In this document: positions 54,461 through 62,292 of the stretch, one piece after another | Position numbering within the stretch: position 1 is the first letter of the stretch | Layout of the letters: each line of letters begins with the position of its first letter | Source: Streptomyces rishiriensis | GTDB taxonomy: Bacteria > Actinomycetota > Actinomycetes > Streptomycetales > Streptomycetaceae | Assembly: GCF_003112535.1 (NCBI RefSeq) | Contig: NZ_BEWA01000006.1 | Span: forward strand, 186,001-250,000 | Direction: 5' to 3' | DNA: 64,000 nt | Program-made: the position numbers and the translations under genes | The notes under the pieces: generated by a model | The model's database searches: none | What the model was told of the DNA's origin: nothing | The model's input: only the letters and a program-made list of their open reading frames with translations

Positions 54461-55239
54461 TTTGCCGCCTCCGCGGTGCGACGCCCCGCACGACGGGTCA
54501 CGGCGTTGTCCGTGGCACCCGTGATCGCGGCGATGATCTCTTCGTGGCTGGTGTCCTTCACGGGGAAGGAGCCGTTGTTCTTGCCCAGACGCAGGACGGC
54601 GACGGTGTCGGCGACCGCCTTGACGTCGGCCATGTTGTGGCTGATGAGGATGACGCCGAGGTCGCGCTCGCGCAGCCGCTCGACCAGGTCGAGGACCTGC
54701 GCGGTCTGCTCCACGCCCAGGGCGGCCGTGGGCTCGTCGAGGATGACGACCTTCGGGTCGCCGATCAGCGCGCGGGCGATGGCGACGACCTGACGCTGAC
54801 CGCCGGAGAGGCTCGCGATCGGGATGCGCACGCTCGGGATGCGGATGGAGAGCGTGGACAGCAGTTCCCGCGCGTTCTTCTCCATCGTCACCTCGTCGAT
54901 GACGCCGCGGTGCAGCAGCTCACGTCCGAGGTAGAGGTTGCCGACCACGTCGAGGTTGTCGCACAGGGCGAGGTCCTGGTAGACGGTCGCGACGCCGAGT
55001 CCCTGGGCGTCGTGCGGCTTGGTGATGCTGACGGGCCGGCCCTCCCACTCGATGACGCCCTCATCGATGGGATGGACACCCGCGATCGTCTTGACCAGGG
55101 TGGACTTTCCTGCGCCGTTGTCGCCCACCAGGGCGACCACTTCTCCGGCGTGAACCTCCAGCTCGACGTCGGTGAGTGCCTGCACCGCACCGAATCGCTT
55201 GGAGACTCCGCGCAACGCCAGCACGGGCGTAGCGGACAC
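54457..55239 (-). CDS. xylG: sugar ABC transporter ATPase, XylG (single-domain)
   Basis: 260 residues from the GTG giving VSATPVLALRGVSKRFGA; an ATG three codons upstream abuts the GAAGGAG site directly and is too close. Walker A VALVGDNGAGKSTLVKTIAG, signature IASLSGGQRQVVAIARAL and Walker B KVVILDEPTAALG are intact. Unlike the double-domain RbsA/XylG of enteric bacteria, it has one ATPase domain and must dimerise. It follows xylF after 296 bases that include two hairpins, and overlaps xylH. Confidence 0.9.
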   Translation of the reverse strand: MSATPVLALRGVSKRFGAVQALTDVELEVHAGEVVALVGDNGAGKSTLVKTIAGVHPIDEGVIEWEGRPVSITKPHDAQGLGVATVYQDLALCDNLDVVGNLYLGRELLHRGVIDEVTMEKNARELLSTLSIRIPSVRIPIASLSGGQRQVVAIARALIGDPKVVILDEPTAALGVEQTAQVLDLVERLRERDLGVILISHNMADVKAVADTVAVLRLGKNNGSFPVKDTSHEEIIAAITGATDNAVTRRAGRRTAEAAK

Positions 55240-55391
55240 GTGAACCATCTCCTTCGCCGCCTGACCGGCGGGGATGCCGCGCGCAAAGAACAGGCGCGGA
55301 GGGATGTGCGCGACGCGCGGGTGACGCGGCGTCGACGCACGAGGTTTACAAGATGAACATGCGCGAATCCGCTGCTCTTGGCAACGGTTCC

Positions 55392-55480
55392 GTCCGACGC
55401 CCGCCCCGGCAGCGGGGTGTGAAGGTGGGGCGGGCGTCGGACAGGTCTCGCGGGACCGCTGGGCGGTCGACGGTCCCGCG
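55392..55480 (-). terminator. tandem hairpins between xylF and xylG
   Basis: Hairpin 1: GTCCGACGCCCGCCCC at 55392 pairs exactly with 55427-55442 (19-base loop). Hairpin 2: CGCGGGACCG at 55449 pairs exactly with 55471-55480 (12-base loop). They lie about 55 bases after the xylF stop. They probably cause partial termination or protect the xylF transcript, so that binding protein is made in excess over membrane subunits. Confidence 0.75.
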
Positions 55481-55535
55481 GAGCGGACCGAGGGCGGCTC
55501 GCGGCCGGCTCGGAGGCTCCCCGGGACCAGGACTG

Positions 55536-56633
55536 CTACTGGAGGCCGGCGGCCTTGCAGGCGGCGGCGTACTCCGGGGTGCAGATGTCGGCGACGGTGT
55601 ACAGCCCGTCCTTGATCACCGTGTCCTTGATGTTGGCCTTGGTGACCGACACCGGGGTCAGCAGCTGGGAGGGCACCTTGTCGCCGGAGCCGCTGGTCAG
55701 CGTGGCGGTGGCCAGGGACTTGATGTCCTTGCCCTCCAGCAGGTTGACGGCGAGCTGCGCGGCGGTCTCGGCCTCGGGCTTGTAGGCCTTGTAGACCGTG
55801 GCGGACTGGGTGCCGGCGACGATGCGCTGGATGGCCGCGAGCTCCGCGTCCTGACCCGTCAGCGGGATGTTGCTGATCTTCGCACCCTTGAGGGTGTTGG
55901 CGATGCCGCCGGCCATGCCGTCGTTGGCGGCGTAGACGCCCGCGATGTTCTTGGCGCCCAGCTGGGTGATGGCCGCGGACATCTTCTGCGCGGCGACGGT
56001 GTCCTTCCACAGGCCGGACTGCTCGTAGGCGATGTTGACCTTGCCGTCGAGGACCTTGTGCGCGCCTTCCTTGAACTGGGCGGCGTTCGGGTCGGCGTCG
56101 TCACCGTTGATCATGACGATCTTCGACGCGGGGGTGGCCTTGGCGCCGAGGGCGTCGAGCAGGGCCTGGCCCTGGAGCTGGCCGACCTTGACGTTGTCGA
56201 AGGAGACGTAGGCGCTGACCGGGCCCTGGGCGAGACGGTCGTACGCGACGACCTTGACGCCCTTGTCCACCGCGGACTTGATGGAGGACTTGATGGCGGC
56301 CGAGTCCTGGGCGGAGATCACGATGACCTTCACGCCCTTGGTGACCATGTTGCTGACCTGCTGGGCCTGCTTGGCCGGGTCGGCCGCGGCGTTCGCGTAC
56401 TCCAGCTTGCAGTCGGAGCAGAGCGCCTTGACCTTGGCGTCGAAGTACGGCTTGTCGAACTTCTCGTACCGCGCGGTGACGCTGTCGGGGAGCAGCAGGC
56501 CGATGGACTTGTCGCCCGAGCTGCTGCTGCCGGAGTCGCTGCCCTTGTCGCCTGCCTTGCCGCACGCGGCAATCGACAGCGCCATGGAGACGGCGGTGGC
56601 GCCGATCACGACTCTACGCATCGTTGCGTTCAT
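55536..56633 (-). CDS. xylF: sugar-binding lipoprotein, XylF
   Basis: 365 residues from the ATG after GGGAGG. Lipoprotein signal MRRVVIGATAVSMALSIAAC, then a CUT2-type periplasmic-binding fold (SIGLLLPDSVTARYEKFDKPYFDAKVKALCSDCKLEYANAAADPAKQAQQVSNMVTKGVKVIVISAQDSAA; GVYAANDGMAGGIANTLKGA, PLTGQDAELAAIQRI). Resembles D-xylose-binding proteins; the two-Cys CSDC and late CTPEYAAAC pairs may form disulfides outside the cell. First gene of xylFGH and immediately downstream of rok7B7. Confidence 0.9.
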   Translation of the reverse strand: MNATMRRVVIGATAVSMALSIAACGKAGDKGSDSGSSSSGDKSIGLLLPDSVTARYEKFDKPYFDAKVKALCSDCKLEYANAAADPAKQAQQVSNMVTKGVKVIVISAQDSAAIKSSIKSAVDKGVKVVAYDRLAQGPVSAYVSFDNVKVGQLQGQALLDALGAKATPASKIVMINGDDADPNAAQFKEGAHKVLDGKVNIAYEQSGLWKDTVAAQKMSAAITQLGAKNIAGVYAANDGMAGGIANTLKGAKISNIPLTGQDAELAAIQRIVAGTQSATVYKAYKPEAETAAQLAVNLLEGKDIKSLATATLTSGSGDKVPSQLLTPVSVTKANIKDTVIKDGLYTVADICTPEYAAACKAAGLQ

Positions 56634-56715
56634 TTGGGGTGTGCCTCCCTGACAGGGCCGCAACGCTGCGGCCGAGGTGGCTGGAAGTCAACTCGGCCAC
56701 ACGTGCGACGTCAAG

Positions 56716-56727
56716 AAGTAAATACTT
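56716..56727. promoter_or_regulatory. AAGTA-AA-TACTT dyad upstream of xylF
   Basis: A short AT-rich dyad 83 bases before the xylF ATG, in an otherwise GC-rich 123-base gap between rok7B7 and xylF. It is a plausible operator for a ROK-family repressor of xylFGH. Confidence 0.45.
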
Positions 56728-56756
56728 AACGAGATGGCAACGGCGTCATTCGTTCT

Positions 56757-57956
56757 CTAAGTGAAGGCGGGTGTCGCTGCGGTCAGCGTGCCGTCCAAAA
56801 GGGTCGAATCACCCATCTCGCTCAACGCGAGAGCAAGTGCTCCGAGGACCTCCGCACGCCCCCCAAGTGCCCCCGGGAGAACGGAGAGTTGACGCGCCGC
56901 ACTCGGGATCGCATAGCGGCCGACGGACTCCCTTATCGGACCGAGTACCAGCTCACCGGCCTCGGCGAGATCGCCGCCGAGGACCACCCGGCTCGGGTTC
57001 AGCAGGTTGCAGAGATTGGCGACTCCACTGCCGATGTGTCGGCCGACGTCGGCGATCACCCGACGGCAGCCCGGGTCTCCGTCCCTGGCCAGCCGCACGA
57101 CGCCTTCCATCGTCAGATCCGTGCCGTGGCTGGACTGGAGGAGTGGCAGCACATAGCGCGCGGCCGCGAAGGTCTCCAGGCAGCCCCGGTTTCCGCAGCG
57201 GCAGACGGGGCCGGACTCATCGAGTGTAATATGCCCGATTTCTCCCGCAGTGCCGCCGGGACCGCGGTAGATCTTCCCGTCGATCACCAGACCGGCCCCC
57301 ACACCGCTCGCGACCTTGATGTATGCAAGATCACGAACGCCCCTGCCGCTGCCCCAGACCATCTCGCCGAGGGCGCCGAGGTTGGCGTCGTTGTCCACGT
57401 GCACGGTGACGCCCAGCCGGCCCTTCATCTCCTCGGCGGGGCGGGTGCCGATCCAGCCGGGCAGGATGGCCGAGGAGCCGAGCGTGCCGGACTCCAGATC
57501 GATCGGCCCGGGCACGCCGAGCCCCACCCCCGCGACCTTCGTACGGTCCACCCCGGTGGCCTCGATCAACCGGCTGACCAGCTGTTCCGCCCGGTCGAAG
57601 CCCTGCGTGGACGAGGCGTCCACGTCCAGGGGCTCGGACTCCTCGGCGAGCACCTGATGGGCCAGGTTGCCCACGGCGACACGGAGATGGGTGTGGCCGA
57701 AATCGACCCCGATGACGATGCCCGCGTCACCGCTCAGACTGACGCTGCGGGCCCTGCGTCCCCCGGCCGAGGTGGGCGTCACCTCGACGGTGCCGCCGTC
57801 CTTGAGCTCACGCACGATGTTGGAGACGGTCGCGGCCGACAGACCGGTCGTCCGGGCGATCTCCGCCTGTGTGAGGGACCCGGCCAGGCGCACGGCGCGT
57901 ACGACTCGCTCCAGGTTGGCTCGGTGCAGCGACGACTGCGACCCCGGAGTCTCCAC
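56757..57956 (-). CDS. rok7B7: ROK-family transcriptional regulator Rok7B7
   Basis: 399 residues from the GTG giving VETPGSQSSLHRANLERVVRAV, which has AGGAGG five bases upstream; a TTG at 58007 would add 17 residues without a ribosome site. The N-terminal winged helix (LTQAEIARTTGLSAATVSNIVRELKDGG) is followed by a ROK sugar-kinase-like domain with IGVDFGHTHLRVAVG, LGVPGPIDLESG, the HVDNDANLGALGE motif and the zinc-binding CRCGNRGCLETFA cluster. It is likely to control xylFGH; the S. coelicolor protein of this position is reported to affect xylose use, carbon repression and antibiotic production. Confidence 0.9.
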   Translation of the reverse strand: METPGSQSSLHRANLERVVRAVRLAGSLTQAEIARTTGLSAATVSNIVRELKDGGTVEVTPTSAGGRRARSVSLSGDAGIVIGVDFGHTHLRVAVGNLAHQVLAEESEPLDVDASSTQGFDRAEQLVSRLIEATGVDRTKVAGVGLGVPGPIDLESGTLGSSAILPGWIGTRPAEEMKGRLGVTVHVDNDANLGALGEMVWGSGRGVRDLAYIKVASGVGAGLVIDGKIYRGPGGTAGEIGHITLDESGPVCRCGNRGCLETFAAARYVLPLLQSSHGTDLTMEGVVRLARDGDPGCRRVIADVGRHIGSGVANLCNLLNPSRVVLGGDLAEAGELVLGPIRESVGRYAIPSAARQLSVLPGALGGRAEVLGALALALSEMGDSTLLDGTLTAATPAFT

Positions 57957-58511
57957 GACGACCTCCTGCGCGCGGGACCGCTTCGATGAGGCCCCGTCTA
58001 TGTCCAACTAGTGAACTCTAAGCTGAGCTGTTCGGGTCGCCTCCCGTCAAGAGGTTGAACAGTATCCGCATGCGTGCGAAGAGACACGGAGGGTGGCCGA
58101 GCCGTCGGTCGCGGGGTGTGCGGGGCCGGGTGCGGGGCGTGGCGAGCGGGACGAAGCAGAGCGCGTCACGCACTCTCACCGCTTCGGCCCATCGCCCCTC
58201 CCCCACTCGCCCCAGCGGGCCCGGACGGCGGCCGGACGGCGGCTCGGACGGCGGCTCGGACAAGGGTGCGGGCCAAGGGGAGGCGCAGGCCGAGGGCCGA
58301 GGGCCGAGCGGCGGGGCCGCTCGGGCGTCCGGCGCGGCAGGGAGTACGAGCGGGCCCGAGGCCGGACCGACGGACTTCGGAGCAGGCCCGGGGCAGGACC
58401 GGCGAGCTGCGGAGCAGGCCCGGCGCTCCTCGGCCGCGACGCGCGGAACCTGGGCGAAAGCCGGGCGAAAACCGGGCTGGCGAGCTTGTCGGTCCCGACC
58501 CGGCCGTGCCG
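57957..58511. other. GC-rich intergenic region before rok7B7
   Basis: Between ngcG and rok7B7 (both on the minus strand) lie 555 bases without a convincing gene. There are short repeats (GGACGGCGGCT near 58222-58260, GAGGGCCGAGGGCC near 58292, GGAGCAGGCCCGG at about 58378 and 58415). The part nearest rok7B7 is less GC-rich, with TTGACG (minus strand, 58045-58050) and TAGAGT (around 58017) that might be promoter elements, although their spacing is longer than ideal. Confidence 0.5.
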
Positions 58512-59444
58512 CTACTTCAGCGCGCCCGCCGTCAAGCCCTGCACCACCTGTCGCTGGAAGACGATGTACGCGGCCAGCACCGGCAGCATCGCCATCACCA
58601 GTCCCGCGAACAGCCCCGACCAGTCGCCCTTGTACCCCTGGCTGACGGCCAGTTGGACCAGCCCCTGGGTGAGAACACGTTTGTCGGGGTCGGTGTTGAG
58701 GACCGTCGGGAGCATGTACTGGTTCCACTGGCCCAGGAAGTTGAAGATGCCGACGCTGATCAGGCCGGGCTTGGCCATCGGCAGCATGATCTGGAAGAAC
58801 GTACGGCTGTGCGAGGCGCCGTCCACGAAGGCGGCCTCCGCCACGGATGTGGGAAGCGTGCGGAAGAAGGCCGTCAGGAAGAACACCGTGAACGGCAGCG
58901 AGTAGGCGATGTACACCAGGATGAGGCCGTGGATGGTGTTGAGGAGCCCCATGTTGTTCACGACATAGAACAACGGGACCAGCGCCAGCATGATCGGGAA
59001 GCTCATGCCGCCGATGAAGAGGTAGTAGATGAAGCGGTTGCCCGGGAAGTCGAAGCGGGCCAGGACATAGGCGGCCATGGAGCCGAGGACCAGTGTGCCG
59101 ATGAGCGAACCGCCCACCACCAGGACGGTGTTGAGGAAGTAGTCGCTCATGTCGGCCTCGGTCCAGGCCCGCGTCCAGTTGTCGAAGTGCAGCATGTCCG
59201 GCAGCGACCAGGGCGAGCCGAAGATGGAGCTGTCGTCCTTGAAGGAGGTCATCACCGCCCAGAGCAGGGGCAGCACGACCATGATCGCCCAGATGACCAG
59301 AATGCCGTGAGAAAAGGCGTTGAGAACCTTTCCTTCCCTTTTCTGTGCCGTCGGCGGCTTCCCCGAGGGCGGGCCGGCCTTCGTGACGGACATGCCGGAG
59401 CCGGCGTCGGCCGGCAGGGGCGCGGAGGTCTCGGTCGTCTTCAT
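58512..59444 (-). CDS. ngcG: ABC transporter permease NgcG (GlcNAc/chitobiose)
   Basis: 310 residues, ATG start two bases after the ngcF stop. A 40-residue polar N-terminus precedes six helices of the MalG-like CUT1 family, and the EAA loop is VAEAAFVDGASHSRTFFQIMLPMAKPGL. With NgcF and NgcE it imports N-acetylglucosamine and/or N,N'-diacetylchitobiose. No ATPase gene is present; MsiK elsewhere is presumed. Confidence 0.9.
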   Translation of the reverse strand: MKTTETSAPLPADAGSGMSVTKAGPPSGKPPTAQKREGKVLNAFSHGILVIWAIMVVLPLLWAVMTSFKDDSSIFGSPWSLPDMLHFDNWTRAWTEADMSDYFLNTVLVVGGSLIGTLVLGSMAAYVLARFDFPGNRFIYYLFIGGMSFPIMLALVPLFYVVNNMGLLNTIHGLILVYIAYSLPFTVFFLTAFFRTLPTSVAEAAFVDGASHSRTFFQIMLPMAKPGLISVGIFNFLGQWNQYMLPTVLNTDPDKRVLTQGLVQLAVSQGYKGDWSGLFAGLVMAMLPVLAAYIVFQRQVVQGLTAGALK

Positions 59445-59446
59445 CG

Positions 59447-60421
59447 TCAGTACTCCAGCCGCTCGCGCCGTCCCAGCCGCAGCACGACCGCGGCGAAGGC
59501 CAGCGTCACGATGAGCAGGGCGACGCCGATGGTGGTGGCGTAGGCGGCCTGACCGTCACGGAAGGCCTTCTGGTACACGTACAGAACCATGACGGTCGTC
59601 GAGTAGTCGGGACCGCCCGGGCCGGTCGTCATGATCTGCACGACCGCGAACGACTCGGCGCCGAGCGCGAGAATGCCCATGTAGACCCAGCCCGACTGCA
59701 CCGTGTCCCAGAGCAGCGGGAGGGTGAGGCGGAAGAACGTCGTGGCCCGGTTCGCACCGTCGAGCAGCGCGGCCTCGTAGAGTTCCGCCGGGATGGAGGC
59801 CATGCCCGCCGAGAACAGGACCACGAAGAAACCGACCGTCGACCAGACGAGCACCGCCATCACGCACCACAGCGCGAGGTCCGGGTCGCCGAGCCAGAGG
59901 GGCTGGACGCCGTCCAGCCCGATCCCCCGCAGAAACGAGTTGATCGCACCGCTGTCCGGGTTGTACGCGAAGTTGAACAACAGCGCGACGATGGCGATGG
60001 AGAGCACCTGCGGGAAGAAGTACACGATCTTGTAGAAGGAGGAGCCCCGGACGCCGGAGATGACCGGGCCGCCCTTCCGTCGCCGCCCGCCGACATTGAT
60101 CATGAAGGCGAAGAACAGCGCCAGGCCGATCGTCACCAGCGGCAGCACGATCGCGAACATCAGACTGTGCTGCAGGGACTTCCAGAAGACGTCGTCGTCC
60201 AGCATCCGGCGGTAATTGTCCAGGCCGACCATCTTGAATTCGGGGCTGAGGCCGGTCCAGTCCGTGAACGAGTAGTAGATGGACTGGATGAACGGCCACA
60301 CCACGAAGAGCGCGTACAGTCCCAGGGGCAGCGCGAGAAACCCCACGATGAACCGGTACTTGCCGTGCTGCATCGCCACTCCGGTGCTTTTGCGGACGCT
60401 TCGCGGTGTTTCTGTCGTCAC
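59447..60421 (-). CDS. ngcF: ABC transporter permease NgcF (GlcNAc/chitobiose)
   Basis: 324 residues from a GTG overlapping the ngcE stop (GTGA); an internal ATG 16 codons later (MQHGKYRFIVG) is an alternative. Six helices, MalF-like CUT1 type, with EAA loop ELYEAALLDGANRATTFFRLTLPLLWDTV. A charged GGRRRKGGPVISGVRGSS loop lies between helices. The pairing with NgcG and NgcE is conserved in Streptomyces. Confidence 0.9.
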   Translation of the reverse strand: MTTETPRSVRKSTGVAMQHGKYRFIVGFLALPLGLYALFVVWPFIQSIYYSFTDWTGLSPEFKMVGLDNYRRMLDDDVFWKSLQHSLMFAIVLPLVTIGLALFFAFMINVGGRRRKGGPVISGVRGSSFYKIVYFFPQVLSIAIVALLFNFAYNPDSGAINSFLRGIGLDGVQPLWLGDPDLALWCVMAVLVWSTVGFFVVLFSAGMASIPAELYEAALLDGANRATTFFRLTLPLLWDTVQSGWVYMGILALGAESFAVVQIMTTGPGGPDYSTTVMVLYVYQKAFRDGQAAYATTIGVALLIVTLAFAAVVLRLGRRERLEY

Positions 60422-61911
60422 TGGTGCTTGTAATGCTTGATCGACGTGTCCTTGGCCGTCGCGTCGGCGTAGTCCTGGATCTTCTTGATCGCCTCGGCGG
60501 GCGTGATCCGTCCGGCCATCATCTCGCCCAGACCGGACACCCCGATCTTCTCCTTCTGCAACTGGACGTACCAGTCCTGCAGCCGGGGATTCACCACGTT
60601 GGAGCCGGCCTTGTCCAGTGCGGCGACGCCCGATTTCAGGCCGGGAGTGAGCGTGATGCCGTCGGTGCCGCCGTTGTACGCGGTCAGCGACTTGACCTTG
60701 GAGGTGAAGTTCTTCGACGACGCCTCGCTGAGCATGATGCGCAGTTGCTCCATGCCGCCGGCGGTGTTCTGCGCCTTGGCGGGAACGACGAACGGCTCGC
60801 CTCCGGAGGCCCAGATGGTGCCGAAGGGCATCTTGTCGGAGGAGTCGATGCCGGTGGGCGCGGACACCGCCAGGTCGAAGTCCTGCGGGATGACGTTCGC
60901 CGACTCGTTCTCCACCCAGGAACCGTTGGGGATGAACAGGGCCTTGCCCTTGGCCCACGCGGTCTGCGACTGGATGTGGTCGAGCCCCGGGGTGCCCTGG
61001 AGGATGTAACCCTTCTTGTAAAGCTCGTAGTACGCGTCGAAACACGCCTTCACGGCGGGGTGTTTCCAGGCGTTCGGCTCCAGGTTGTCGATGGCGTCGA
61101 GGACTTCGCGGCCGCCGACCTTGCCGATCATCGGGTAGAGCGAGAAGGGGAGATAATAAGGGTACTTGCCCGCATATGTCCAGCCGGCCATGCCCTTCTT
61201 CTTGGCCTTCGCGCAGACCGCGAGCATCTCGTCCCAGGTCTGCGGATACGTGGCGTCCAGCGAGGCGAGGGCCTTCTGCGAGTACCAGACGCCGTAGACG
61301 GTGTAGGCGTAGTACAGGATCCAGACCGGGGCGCCGTCGAACTGGCCCATCTCGACGATCCCGGGACGCAGTGTGTCCCGGACCTTCTTCTTCGGATCGT
61401 CGTAGGAGGCGGCGTCGAGGAGCGGCGTGAGGTCGGCGAGCTGTTTCTTGCCCACCAGGACGCCCATGTCCATCTGCTCGGCGCCGGAGTTGTCGATGAG
61501 GTCGGGCGGGGTGCCCTGGTTGAAGCGGGGCTGGAGCGTCGACTGGATCTTCTGCGTGGCCGAGAACTTCACCTTCGCCTGCGGGAAGTTCTTCTCGTAG
61601 ATCTTCACGGCGTCCTCGGCGTACTCCTTGCCGAAACCGCCGTCGAACAGGACGAATTCCATCTGGGCGGTCTCGTTGACCGCGAGGGGGTTCTTGGCGG
61701 TCTTCTTTCCGGCCTTGGCCTTGTCCTCACCACCCGCGCCGCTGCTGGCGCAGGCGGCCAGAAAACCCGTCACGGGGACGGAGATCAGGCCCAGCGCCGC
61801 CGATCTCCGGATCAGATCTCTGCGGCCGAGACCCACGGCGCCGCTCTTCTCGAAACCGCTCTCCCCAAAGCCCTCGTGTTCCAAACGGTCGTACTCGGAG
61901 TGGGATCCCAT
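60418..61911 (-). CDS. ngcE: GlcNAc/chitobiose-binding lipoprotein NgcE
   Basis: 497 residues from the ATG after GAGGA. The N-terminal RRDLIRRSAALGLISVPVTGFLAAC combines a twin-arginine motif with a lipobox, so it is exported by Tat and anchored outside. The family-1 solute-binding fold follows (EFVLFDGGFGKEYAEDAVKIYEKNFPQAKVKFSATQKIQSTLQPRF; WILYYAYTVYGVWYSQKAL; GKALFIPNGSWVENESANVIP). NgcE proteins bind N-acetylglucosamine and diacetylchitobiose. It starts the ngcEFG operon. A dre-like site upstream suggests DasR control. Confidence 0.92.
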   Translation of the reverse strand: MGSHSEYDRLEHEGFGESGFEKSGAVGLGRRDLIRRSAALGLISVPVTGFLAACASSGAGGEDKAKAGKKTAKNPLAVNETAQMEFVLFDGGFGKEYAEDAVKIYEKNFPQAKVKFSATQKIQSTLQPRFNQGTPPDLIDNSGAEQMDMGVLVGKKQLADLTPLLDAASYDDPKKKVRDTLRPGIVEMGQFDGAPVWILYYAYTVYGVWYSQKALASLDATYPQTWDEMLAVCAKAKKKGMAGWTYAGKYPYYLPFSLYPMIGKVGGREVLDAIDNLEPNAWKHPAVKACFDAYYELYKKGYILQGTPGLDHIQSQTAWAKGKALFIPNGSWVENESANVIPQDFDLAVSAPTGIDSSDKMPFGTIWASGGEPFVVPAKAQNTAGGMEQLRIMLSEASSKNFTSKVKSLTAYNGGTDGITLTPGLKSGVAALDKAGSNVVNPRLQDWYVQLQKEKIGVSGLGEMMAGRITPAEAIKKIQDYADATAKDTSIKHYKHQ

Positions 61912-62292
61912 GCTCAAGTCCTCGCCTTCTCCAGGACTCAGGCGGTGCACCGGATCCTTCCCGGCACCGCGGTCGGGTCAAGCAGGGTCGTACGGAGCGC
62001 GTGGTGCGGAGGTCTCGCGGCCTGGACAGTGAATTGCCGACAGGTATAGTCCATTCCTGGCCGACGGAGCAAGATCGAATACAAGGTTGGCCACGGGTCT
62101 TTTCCGAGTTGAGACCTCCTGGAAATATGACCGACGGATGGGCGCCTTGCCAGAGAATTGCATGAAATGACCCCCCGCTGACGCAATCAACGTCCTTGAC
62201 ACCACTGTCCACTTCCCCACCTACTGATTCCTGCGCAACCAGGAGGACAACGTTGTCCCGGGCGTGGTCCGGCGCGGGGAGGGTGCTCACGC
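61912..62292. promoter_or_regulatory. divergent ngcE / alpha-mannosidase promoter region
   Basis: 381 bases without a gene. Besides the dre-like site it contains TTGACA at 62196-62201 and TACTGA at 62222-62227 on the plus strand (20-base spacing, longer than ideal), which could serve the GH92 gene, and GGGAGGG at about 62277 as its ribosome site. Confidence 0.45.
62040..62055. promoter_or_regulatory. dre-like DasR site upstream of ngcE
   Basis: ACAGGTATAGTCCATT matches 12 of 16 positions of the palindromic DasR-responsive consensus as I recall it (ACTGGTCTAGACCACT). It is 129 bases before the ngcE start, in the promoter gap shared with the divergent GH92 gene. DasR represses GlcNAc and chitin uptake genes in Streptomyces, so the position makes sense. 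Confidence 0.6.

Noticed and set aside
38371..61911. Missing ATPase genes in the two CUT1 importers as evidence of decay
   Set aside because: Streptomyces CUT1 importers commonly share the MsiK ATPase encoded elsewhere, so the absence is normal.
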